Of a stretch of DNA of 64,000 bases, positions 8,855 to 16,735 are shown piece by piece. How positions within the stretch are numbered: position 1 is the stretch's first letter; each line of letters starts with the position of its first letter. The position numbers were made by a program, and so were the translations under genes. Source of the DNA: an uncultured Bacteroidales bacterium. Its GTDB lineage: Bacteria; Bacteroidota; Bacteroidia; Bacteroidales; UBA932. A model generated the notes under the pieces. That model saw nothing but the letters and a program-made list of their open reading frames with translations. It was not told the DNA's origin and ran no database searches. The stretch lies in contig CAMIYB010000002.1 of the NCBI GenBank assembly GCA_946402945.1, positions 40,415-104,414 on the forward strand. Reading direction: 5' to 3'.

Positions 8855-11646
8855 AATACTTCTTTGAGAAAGGGACCCGTCACGGATTTGGGGTCGCGGG
8901 CAAGGGCTTCCGGCGTGCCTTCCGACACGATGAAACCGCCGCTCCGGCCGCCGTCCGGCCCGAGGTCGAAAATATAGTCCGTGCTCTTGAGCACGTCGAG
9001 GTTATGTTCGATGATAATAACGGTATTTCCCTGATCGACAAGGCGTTGGAGTACGCCCAGAAGGACCTTGATATCTTCGAAATGCAGGCCCGTCGTGGGC
9101 TCGTCGAGGATGTAGAGGGTGTTGCCGGTATCTTTTTTAAACAGTTCGGCGGCCAGTTTCATGCGCTGGCTCTCGCCGCCGGAAAGGGTCACCGCGCTCT
9201 GGCCCAGATGGATATAGCCCAGGCCCACGTCCATGAGCGCCCCAAGTTTCTGGGCGATCTTCGGCACGGGCGCGAAGAATTCGCAGGCCTCGCTGACGGA
9301 CATCTCCAGCACATCGTTGATGTTCTTCCCTTTGTAATGGACCGCCAGGGTATCGTCCTTGTAGCGCCGGCCGCGGCACTCGTCGCAGACCACATGGACC
9401 GAAGGCAGGAAGTTCATCTCGATGAGTTTGATCCCCGCGCCCTTGCAGGCCTCGCAGCGTCCGCCGGGGACGTTGAAGGAGAAGCGGCCGGCCTCGAAGC
9501 CGCGCACCTTGGCGTCGATGGTGTCGGCGAAGAGGTTGCGGATGTCGCCGAAGACGCCGGTAAAGGTGGCCGGATTGCTCCGGGGCGTACGGCCGATGGG
9601 ACTCTGGTCGATCTCTATGAGTTTGTCTATGTTCTTGAGGCCCAGGATCCTGTCGTGGGGCAGGGGCTTGATGCGGGCGCCATAGAACTTGTTTTTGAGC
9701 ACCGGCATGAGGGTCTCGCTGATGAGGGAGGACTTGCCGCTGCCGCTGACGCCGCTGATGCCGACAAAGCAGCCGAGGGGAATGTCGATATCGACATTTT
9801 TGAGGTTGTTGCCGCGGGCGCCGCGGATGCCGAGGGAGAGACCGTTGCCCACGCGGCGGCGGGCCGGAACGGGGATGGTCCTGGCCCCGCGCAGGTAGTC
9901 CAGCGTCAGCGACGGGCCGATGTGCGTATGGGGCTTCTCCTCCTCCGACAGGGCTTTCCCGCGCAGGAGGACATCCGTCGGGGCGCTCAGGCAGACTTCC
10001 CCGCCCTTCTCCCCTGCTCCGGGGCCCACATCCACCAGCCAGTCGGCGGCGAACATGGTCTCGGCGTCATGCTCCACCACCATGATGGAGTTGCCCTCGT
10101 CGCGGAGTTCCTTCAGCGAATGGATGAGTTTGCGGTTGTCGCGCTGGTGCAGGCCGATGGAGGGCTCGTCGAGGATGTAGAGCACGTTGACGAGTTTCGA
10201 GCCGATCTGCGTGGCCAGGCGGATGCGCTGGCTTTCGCCGCCGGAAAGGGTGGCGGTAGGCCGGTCGAGGGTCAGGTAGTCCAGTCCCACGTCCAGCATG
10301 AAGCGAACACGCTCGCGCAACTCCTTGAGAATGTCGCGGGCGATGGCGTTTTCCCGGGAGGAAAGGCGGTCGGAAAGGGTCCCGAGCCATTCGGCCAGGG
10401 CGCTGATTTCCATAGCGGAAACCTCCGAAATGATCTTTCCGTCAATGCGGAAGCACTGCGTCTCGCTGCGCAGCCGCGTTCCCCCGCACACCGGACAGAC
10501 GATCTTCTCGTCGATGTCGTCGGCGATGCCGTCGAAGGCGACCATCTCGGACTGGGGGCCGTCGCCGATGCGGAAGAGTTCGTCGGAACCGAAGACCAGC
10601 AGGGACACCACCTCGTCGGGAATGGCCTCGATGGGGTCGTAAAGGGAGAAATTGTATTTGCGGGCGATGGAGCGGATGACGTCGAACTTGCGCGTCTCGC
10701 GGATGCGGCCCAGCGGGACGATGCCGCCGTCGGCGATGGAGACGCTGCGGTCGGGGATGATGCTGTCCATATTGACATCGACAATCATCCCGAGGCCCTT
10801 GCAGTGGGGGCAGTAGCCCTCCGGCGAATTGAAGGAGAAGGTGTGGGGCTGCGGTTCCTGGAGGGAAAGGCCGCTTTCCGGATCGACCAGGTGCTTGGAG
10901 TAATGGCTCAGGGCGCCGGTCTCCATGTCCATGACGGCGACGGAGCCCTTGCCGCGGCTGAGCGCGGTCATGACCGATTCGCGGATGCGTCCGCGGTCTC
11001 CGGCACCGGGCTTGAGTTTGTCCACGACCAGCTCGATGAAATGGGCTTTGTAGCGGTCCAGGGCCGTGACGGCGGAGAGTTCCAGGAGTTCCCCGTCGAT
11101 GCGGACTTCCGTGTAGCCGCGCTTGCGGAGCTGCTCGAAAAGCTCTTTGTAGTGGCCTTTGCGGCCGCGCACGAGCGGGGCGAGCAGGAGGCATTTGCGC
11201 CCCGCATAACCCGTCACCAGCAGGTCCACGATCTGTTCGTCGGTGTAACGCACCATTTCCCGGCCGCTGGCCGGGGAGAAGGCGCGGGAGGCCTTGGCAT
11301 AGAGGAGGCGGAGGAAGTCGTAGATTTCGGTGATGGTGCCGACGGTCGAACGGGGGTTGCTGCCGGTGGTCTTCTGTTCGATGGCGATGATGGGGCTGAG
11401 GCCCTTGATCTCCTCCACTTCCGGCTTCTCCAGCACGCCCATGAAATGCTTGGCATAGGTACTGAGCGTATCCATGTAGCGGCGCTGCCCTTCCGCGTAG
11501 AGGGTATCGAAGGCCAGCGAGGACTTCCCGCTGCCCGACAGCCCTGTCACCACGACGAAGGCATTGCGCGGGATGTCCACGTCGATGCCTTTCAGATTGT
11601 GGGCCGCAGCGCCCCGTATCTCGATATACTCCCGCTCCATTTTCAA
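8851..11646 (-). CDS. uvrA: Excinuclease ABC subunit A
   Basis: Two ABC ATPase halves, CxxC zinc motifs (CPHCKGLG, CEACKGAG), LSGGESQRIRLATQIGS, LYILDEPSIGLHQRDN. Confidence 0.97.
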   Translation of the reverse strand: MKMEREYIEIRGAAAHNLKGIDVDIPRNAFVVVTGLSGSGKSSLAFDTLYAEGQRRYMDTLSTYAKHFMGVLEKPEVEEIKGLSPIIAIEQKTTGSNPRSTVGTITEIYDFLRLLYAKASRAFSPASGREMVRYTDEQIVDLLVTGYAGRKCLLLAPLVRGRKGHYKELFEQLRKRGYTEVRIDGELLELSAVTALDRYKAHFIELVVDKLKPGAGDRGRIRESVMTALSRGKGSVAVMDMETGALSHYSKHLVDPESGLSLQEPQPHTFSFNSPEGYCPHCKGLGMIVDVNMDSIIPDRSVSIADGGIVPLGRIRETRKFDVIRSIARKYNFSLYDPIEAIPDEVVSLLVFGSDELFRIGDGPQSEMVAFDGIADDIDEKIVCPVCGGTRLRSETQCFRIDGKIISEVSAMEISALAEWLGTLSDRLSSRENAIARDILKELRERVRFMLDVGLDYLTLDRPTATLSGGESQRIRLATQIGSKLVNVLYILDEPSIGLHQRDNRKLIHSLKELRDEGNSIMVVEHDAETMFAADWLVDVGPGAGEKGGEVCLSAPTDVLLRGKALSEEEKPHTHIGPSLTLDYLRGARTIPVPARRRVGNGLSLGIRGARGNNLKNVDIDIPLGCFVGISGVSGSGKSSLISETLMPVLKNKFYGARIKPLPHDRILGLKNIDKLIEIDQSPIGRTPRSNPATFTGVFGDIRNLFADTIDAKVRGFEAGRFSFNVPGGRCEACKGAGIKLIEMNFLPSVHVVCDECRGRRYKDDTLAVHYKGKNINDVLEMSVSEACEFFAPVPKIAQKLGALMDVGLGYIHLGQSAVTLSGGESQRMKLAAELFKKDTGNTLYILDEPTTGLHFEDIKVLLGVLQRLVDQGNTVIIIEHNLDVLKSTDYIFDLGPDGGRSGGFIVSEGTPEALARDPKSVTGPFLKEVL

Positions 11647-11729
11647 GAATGCCGACTGTCAGTTTTTGCCAGGTTAGGGAACACAAAAATACGAAATCTT
11701 TGTTAATTTTGCGAAAATATTAGACGCCG

Positions 11730-12476
11730 ATGATCTATATCAAGGTATTTCGCTGCAATCATCTGCAGGAAAACAGCATTCTCCTCTGGGACGAGAGCCG
11801 GGAAGGCGTCCTCGTCGATCCGGGCTTCTATTGGGACGAGGAATTCGCCGCGCTGGACGAGTCCCTGCGGAAGGAAGGGATTACCCTCAAGGCTATCTGG
11901 CTGACCCATGCCCACTTCGACCATTTCTACGGCGTCGGACCCATCGTCTTTTCCCTGCCGGGACAGCCCCTGCGCGGGTACATCTGCAAGGACTGGACGG
12001 AGGTGCCGCAGCCTCCCCGCGGGCCGCAGCGGCTTCCCGTCTATCTCCACAGCGCCGAGCAGATGCTCCTGGACCTGTCTCCGAAGATGACCCGGCCCTT
12101 CGGCCTGAAGGCCCCGGATGCGACCTTTTCCTACACCCCGCTCGCCGAGGGGGATGTCCTCTCCTTCGGCAAGGCCTCTTTCCGCGTCATCGAGACGCCC
12201 GGCCATTCTCCCGGCGGCGTATGCTTCTACGACGAGGCCGACCGGCTGCTCCTGACGGGCGACACGCTCTTTGCCGGCGCCATCGGCCGCAGCGACATGG
12301 CCGGCGGCGACTATGACAAGCTGATTGTGAGCATTATGGAACGCCTCCTGGGCCTTCCCGGCGACGTGGAGATCCTCCCCGGCCACGGCGGCCGCTCGGA
12401 CATCGCCACCGAACGCACCCACAACCCCTTCCTCCAGCCGTTCAACGAGCCGGAGGAGGAGACGCCGTTTCTTTAA
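11730..12476 (+). CDS. MBL-fold metallo-hydrolase (glyoxalase II-like)
   Basis: THAHFDHFYG and GHSPGGVCFYD...LLTGDTLFAGAIGRSD...LPGHG motifs. Confidence 0.92.
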   Translation: MIYIKVFRCNHLQENSILLWDESREGVLVDPGFYWDEEFAALDESLRKEGITLKAIWLTHAHFDHFYGVGPIVFSLPGQPLRGYICKDWTEVPQPPRGPQRLPVYLHSAEQMLLDLSPKMTRPFGLKAPDATFSYTPLAEGDVLSFGKASFRVIETPGHSPGGVCFYDEADRLLLTGDTLFAGAIGRSDMAGGDYDKLIVSIMERLLGLPGDVEILPGHGGRSDIATERTHNPFLQPFNEPEEETPFL

Positions 12477-13249
12477 TTGATCCCGCGCTCTTTTTTGATG
12501 GCCTCGTAGGCCTCCTGGATCTTCCGGAATTTCTCCGCCGCGGCCTTCTGGACCTCGGGGCCAAGTGTCGCCACCTTGTCCGGATGGTTCTTCATCGCCA
12601 TGCGCCGGTAGGCGCTGCGGACCTCGTCGTCGGTCGCCGAGGGCTGGATCTCCAGCACGGCATAGGCCGAATTCGTGTCTTTGTAATACATCGCGATGAC
12701 CGAGGCCGCATCCGAGGCGCTCAGGCCAATGGTGGTCGCAATGGCCTCCAGGACAGACTTTTCGCTCTTGTCGAACTGGCCGTCCGCGATGGCGATCCGA
12801 ACGAGATAATGGAGGAGTTGCAGACGCTGCGAATAGTTCATGTAGCGGGCGATCTGCGGACCCACTTCATAGATATTGACCTGCTGGGTGCTCAGCCGCT
12901 CCAGCACGCGTTCGGCATCCCCGACGGCCGCATCGCCGAAATTGCGCCGGATGAAATCCTTCACCACCTCGATTTCCCTCGGGTGCGTTTTCCCGTCGGC
13001 CTTGATGACCGCAGAGGAAAGCACGAGGAGGGAAACGAAGAAACTGTTGCGCTGCTCGGTGGCGCTGTACCCGCCCTGCCGGTACGAAGTTCCCGGAGAT
13101 GCCCCCTGAGAGGTCTGGGAGCCCATCATCTGCCGTGCGGCATCGACGGCCCCTTCCCAGACGGCCCCCGCAAGATAACCGAGCAGGCCCCCGATGGGCC
13201 CGAAGGCGACCCATCCGAGGACTCCCGCTATCCATTTGGCTGTACCCAT
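12473..13249 (-). CDS. TerB-like plus C-terminal DnaJ domain protein (DjlA-like)
   Basis: Gly-rich N-terminal membrane segment, TerB-like acidic helices, J domain with HPD (YRRMAMKNHPDKVATLG). Confidence 0.88.
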   Translation of the reverse strand: MGTAKWIAGVLGWVAFGPIGGLLGYLAGAVWEGAVDAARQMMGSQTSQGASPGTSYRQGGYSATEQRNSFFVSLLVLSSAVIKADGKTHPREIEVVKDFIRRNFGDAAVGDAERVLERLSTQQVNIYEVGPQIARYMNYSQRLQLLHYLVRIAIADGQFDKSEKSVLEAIATTIGLSASDAASVIAMYYKDTNSAYAVLEIQPSATDDEVRSAYRRMAMKNHPDKVATLGPEVQKAAAEKFRKIQEAYEAIKKERGIN

Positions 13250-13334
13250 TTCCTTTTCTTTTACAGGGCCTTCATCAAATCCCGGTCCAGCGGAACCATT
13301 CTGCCATTTTGGCGTGAGGCGGGACGGATGTCCA

Positions 13335-14498
13335 TTACAGACTGGCTATGAGGATTTCTTTGATCGCCTGCTCGTCGAGGGGGACGTAGGCCTCCTCCAG
13401 CCCTTCGTTCACGGCGATATGGTGGGCCATTTCGCCGATACGGCTGTCGTCTATCCCCACCTCGCGCAGGTGCATGGGGATGCCGATGCTCTCGAAGAAG
13501 GAGTAGGTCGCGTCGATGGCCTTGCGGGCGATTTCCCAGGGGTCCAGCGAGGGGTCGATGCCGAATACATTGATGCCGTATTTGACAAAGCGCCCGAGGG
13601 TGCGTCCGCTCAGGATATGATCCATCCAGCGGGGCGTGATGATGGCAAGGCCTTCGCCGTGGGTAATGTCGTAATAGCCGCTCAGGGCATGCTCGATCCC
13701 GTGGCAGGGCCAGCCGGAAGGGCTGTTTCCGAGCGAGAGGATGTCGTTGCAACCGTAGGTGCAGCAGAGCATCATCTCGGCGCGGGCCGTGTAGTCTTCG
13801 GGATTCTCCAGGCATTTCCGGCCGTTGACCATCAGGGAGCGCAGCATGCTCTCGCAGAAACCGTCGTTCAACAGGGTCGTGTCCTCCGCGAAATACTGCT
13901 CGATGGTATGGTTCATGGCGTCGGCGATGCCGGCCGCGGTCTGTTTCCGCGACACGGAGAAGGTGTAGGTCGGGTCCAGGAAGGACACCGCCGGGTAAAG
14001 CAGAGGGTCGATATACCCGATCTTGTCGTTGGTATCGGTCCGCGAGATGACCCCGCCGCTGTCGTATTCGCTGCCGGTGGCGGCCAGCGTGATGATATCC
14101 ACGATGGGGAGGGCGGCCTTCGCCTTGACCTTGTAGGTAATCAGGTCCCAGGGATCGCCGTCGTAGCAGGCACCGGCCGCGATGGCCTTGGAGCAGTCCA
14201 GCACGCTGCCGCCCCCGACGGCCAGGATCACCTCGATGCCATGCTCCTTGCAGAGCCGCACGCCGTCCAGCACGCTGGGGTCGTATTTCGGGTTGGGCTG
14301 GATGCCGGGAAGTTCGACGATTTCAAAGCCCTTCAGCAGTTCCAGCACCTTGTCATAGAGGCCGATCCTCTTGATGCTCCCGCCGCCATAGGTCAGCAGC
14401 ACCTTTTTCCCGATGGGCGCGAGCGCCGCGGGCAGCTTCTCAACCACGCCCTTGCCGAAGACAAGGCGCGTAGGGGTCATGTAGTCAAAATTCTGCAT
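13335..14498 (-). CDS. Iron-containing alcohol dehydrogenase
   Basis: GGGSVLDCSKAIAAGA, metal-binding HTIEQYF and GIEHALSGYYDITHGEGLAI; likely start MQNFDYMTPTRLVFGKG at 14498. Confidence 0.92.
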   Translation of the reverse strand: MQNFDYMTPTRLVFGKGVVEKLPAALAPIGKKVLLTYGGGSIKRIGLYDKVLELLKGFEIVELPGIQPNPKYDPSVLDGVRLCKEHGIEVILAVGGGSVLDCSKAIAAGACYDGDPWDLITYKVKAKAALPIVDIITLAATGSEYDSGGVISRTDTNDKIGYIDPLLYPAVSFLDPTYTFSVSRKQTAAGIADAMNHTIEQYFAEDTTLLNDGFCESMLRSLMVNGRKCLENPEDYTARAEMMLCCTYGCNDILSLGNSPSGWPCHGIEHALSGYYDITHGEGLAIITPRWMDHILSGRTLGRFVKYGINVFGIDPSLDPWEIARKAIDATYSFFESIGIPMHLREVGIDDSRIGEMAHHIAVNEGLEEAYVPLDEQAIKEILIASL

Positions 14499-14556
14499 GG
14501 TATCGACACATTTTTTGCTGCACAAATGTACATAAAATCTCCCGATTTTAGGCCAG

Positions 14557-14590
14557 TTGCATAAAAATCAAGACCGATGTCTTATCTTTG
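14557..14590 (+). promoter_or_regulatory. Bacteroidetes-type promoter reading into the noncoding island
   Basis: TTG (14557-14559) and TATCTTTG (14583-14590), matching the TAnnTTTG -7 element; spacing is slightly long. Confidence 0.5.
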
Positions 14591-14622
14591 TAGGCGAGCG
14601 GTCATCGCCTCTCGGCACGCCG

Positions 14623-14687
14623 CCCCACTCCGCTCAAAGGCCCAGCCGACAATAGCGGGCGACCCCACGCCGCTCAAAGGCCCAGCC
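14623..14687. repeat. 40-bp direct tandem repeat, about 1.6 copies
   Basis: CCCCACTCCGCTCAAAGGCCCAGCC (14623) and CCCCACGCCGCTCAAAGGCCCAGCC (14663). Confidence 0.85.
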
Positions 14688-14888
14688 CCAAACCCTGTTC
14701 CTCCAACTGCCCTGCGAAGCCCCTTTCTGGCAACAACCCGCGACCGTCCTCGCCATCTCTGACACCAATCTGCAACTAATCTCGCCGTCCTATGTAATTC
14801 CACCCTTGCAACAACCCGCGGTAGCCTCACCTTCTTGCACGATTTCTTCCTGGCAACAACACACCAAACTTTCCAACGCGTCTTCTCT

Positions 14889-14991
14889 GGCAACAACCCG
14901 CGGTAGCGCCGCGAGCCGCTATCTCGAGCTCGCAAGGCAGCGTTCCGCGAGGTTGTAGCCGGCGGCCTGCGTTCCTGCCGCCGGCGGTGAC
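14889..14991 (+). repeat. Left arm of a long structured inverted repeat
   Basis: GGCAACAACCCGCGGTAGCGCCGCGAGCCG...GCCGGCGGCCTGCGTTCCTGCCGCCGGCGGTGAC aligns along its length with the reverse complement of 16104-16206. Confidence 0.85.
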
Positions 14992-15248
14992 AGCCTCATC
15001 TCCATTCCTCCACCTCAACACCCCGCAACGGGCTTTTCCTCCAAAACACATCCTGTCCCCGAATACAGATCCCAGCCTCCGAAAACGCGTTCTTCGGTCA
15101 GGCCACCGCTTCCGAAAAGAAATCCTGCTCCGAAAACGCGTAAAATGGATATCGCTGATTTACAGCGCCTTATCGACTCTTCTTTTCAATAAATAGCGAA
15201 AGAGGAAACGATAGTTGATTAATTATCAACGAACTACATTTTACGGGC

Positions 15249-15660
15249 ATTGTGCCGTCCAATCCGTTTTGTCTTGATCCGCCCTGATATAAGTTTACCG
15301 ATGTTGAACAGCAGATGGTCAGGACACCCCACTTTCGCCGTGGAGGGTAAGTGACTGAATGGCAAGATGAACTGCAAAGTCCCTGTCTGAGTTTCAATAC
15401 AGGGACTTTTGCATATCGTGAGATAGACAGACAAATAGCCTCCACGCAGATTGTGTCGACCAATCCGTTTTGTCTTGATCCGCCCTGATATAAGTTTACC
15501 GATGTTGAACGGCAGATGGTCAGGACACCTCGCTTTGGCTGTGGAGGGTAAGTGACTGATTGACAAAATGAACTGTAAAAGCGCTGTCCGAGTATACAGA
15601 CCGCGCTTTTTAATTATCGCAAGATAGACAGACATATAGCATCCACGCTTTTTTTAGGAA
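15249..15660. repeat. Two tandem about 201-bp units plus the start of a third
   Basis: CAATCCGTTTTGTCTTGATCCGCCCTGATATAAGTTTACCGATGTTGAAC(A/G)GCAGATGGTCAGGACACC occurs twice at 201-bp spacing; third ATTGTGACCGTC at 15660. Confidence 0.92.
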
Positions 15661-15859
15661 TTGTGACCGTCGTACGCATTGGCGGGTCAATCGTTCATAG
15701 AAGGTACTGTAAGACACATCGAAGTATCAATACAGCAAGGGGAATTGGAGTAAAGGGGTGCTGAGGGGGCGCGGACGTAAGGGTGCGCTGATGTCACCGC
15801 CGCTGGATGGAATGCGTTCCGTGGGCTGTTGACGGTGGAGAGATGGGATCCGGCCAGAC

Positions 15860-15925
15860 GCAGGAGAGAGTCCTCCTGCCAGTCCAGTCAGTGGACCTGC
15901 AGGCACACTTTATGGTGTGTTGCAG
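15860..15925. repeat. Three consecutive short stem-loops
   Basis: GCAGGA..TCCTGC (15860-15879), CAGTCCA..TGGACCTG (15880-15899), CTGCAggCACAC..GTGTGtTGCAG (15897-15925). Confidence 0.6.
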
Positions 15926-15982
15926 GTACGATGTCGGCGGATAAGATGAGCGGGAACAGAAGAGGGTGCGGACAGTTTGCAG

Positions 15983-16096
15983 GCACAGTAAGTAGCGGGA
16001 TAGAGAATTCGGGGGGGAATGGCTAGCACAGCAGGCAGCGGGATAGAGAATTCGGGGAACGGATAGCACAATAGGCAGCGGGACAGAGAAGGCAGT
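15983..16096. repeat. About 40-43-bp degenerate tandem repeat, three copies
   Basis: GCACAGTAAGTAGCGGGATAGAGAATTCGGGG / GCACAGCAGGCAGCGGGATAGAGAATTCGGGG / GCACAATAGGCAGCGGGACAGAGAAGGCAG. Confidence 0.85.
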
Positions 16097-16103
16097 GCAT
16101 GAA

Positions 16104-16206
16104 GGCACCGCTGCCGGCGGAAACGGCGGCCGGCAGCTACAAGCGCGCGGGTCGCTGCCTAGCGAGCTCGACGGAACGGCTCGCGGCGCTACCGCGGCTT
16201 GTTGCC
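16104..16206 (-). repeat. Right arm of the structured inverted repeat
   Basis: Reverse complement GGCAACAAGCCGCGGTAGCGCCGCGAGCCG...GCTGCCGGCCGCCGTTTCCGCCGGCAGCGGTGCC aligns with 14889-14991. Confidence 0.85.
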
Positions 16207-16418
16207 TGAGCAGGGAGCGGGTGCGAGAAGGGTTAGAAGGATAGCAGAGAGTTTAGGAAAAGGTCATCTAGTGAAGAGCCTTGCGGCTTGTAGCCCGGGT
16301 GCAGGGAGAGGAAGGGATGTCTTGCGGGTGAGCAAAGAGCGGCGGAGTTGTAAAGGGCGGGTGCAGCCTACTTTTCTGCCCTCCCCGAAAACACGTCTTG
16401 CAGTCGAAATAAAACGTC

Positions 16419-16439
16419 ATGCCCGATCCGATCGGGCAT
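16419..16439. repeat. REP-like palindrome
   Basis: ATGCCCGATC-C-GATCGGGCAT, near-perfect palindrome in the noncoding region. Confidence 0.75.
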
Positions 16440-16471
16440 CTCTAACAGGTTGATTGATAAAGAGGATTCCC

Positions 16472-16596
16472 GGTCGAGCCGGGAACGACGAACAATGGGC
16501 AAGCCGGGAACGACGAACAATGGTCGAGCCGGGAACGACGAACAATGGGCAAGCCGGGAATGACGAAAAACAGTCAGGCCAGAAATGATGGTCGAT
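16472..16596. repeat. Five tandem 25-bp units (A-B-A-B-degenerate)
   Basis: GGTCGAGCCGGGAACGACGAACAAT alternates with GGGCAAGCCGGGAACGACGAACAAT; first unit lies in a TTCCCGG-TCGAG-CCGGGAA hairpin (16467-16485). Confidence 0.92.
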
Positions 16597-16616
16597 TAGA
16601 ATGCAGAACGGAAGGT

Positions 16617-16735
16617 GCCGGAACTAGAGGCGGAACTCAGGCCAGAACTCTAAACTGGAACTTTGAACTGGAACTCGGGCTAGAACTCTAAACCAGAACT
16701 CTGAACTGGAACTTTGAGCCAGAACACTGAGTCAG
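16617..16735. repeat. Degenerate minisatellite (about 13-17-bp GGAACTCTRAACT-like units)
   Basis: Run of CCGGAACTAGAGG CGGAACTCAGG CCAGAACTCTAAACT GGAACTTTGAACT GGAACTCGGG CTAGAACTCTAAA... Confidence 0.75.

Noticed and set aside
5726-8977. 1083-aa plus ORF across regulator, kinase and uvrA end
   Set aside because: Spans two confident minus-strand genes; no domains.
9004-11706. 900-aa ORF antisense to uvrA
   Set aside because: uvrA assignment is unambiguous.
15234-15635. 133-aa minus ORF containing two copies of LLFNIGKLISGRIKTKRIGRHN
   Set aside because: Repetition follows from the 201-bp tandem repeat, whose period is divisible by three; hairpin regions diverge at protein level while pairing is kept, favouring structure over coding. 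Not fully excluded.
15249-15660. Integron attC array hypothesis for the tandem units
   Set aside because: No intI-like gene in the window and no clear RYYYAAC/GTTRRRY simple sites flanking each unit.
15794-16108. Short ORFs on both strands (104 aa and 65 aa) in the repeat island
   Set aside because: They run through tandem repeats and hairpins and have no protein-like features.
16472-16596. CRISPR array
   Set aside because: 25-bp units are directly tandem with no unique spacers and no cas genes.
14557-16735. Autonomous transposon, group II intron or retron
   Set aside because: No transposase, recombinase or reverse-transcriptase coding sequence detectable in any frame of the island.
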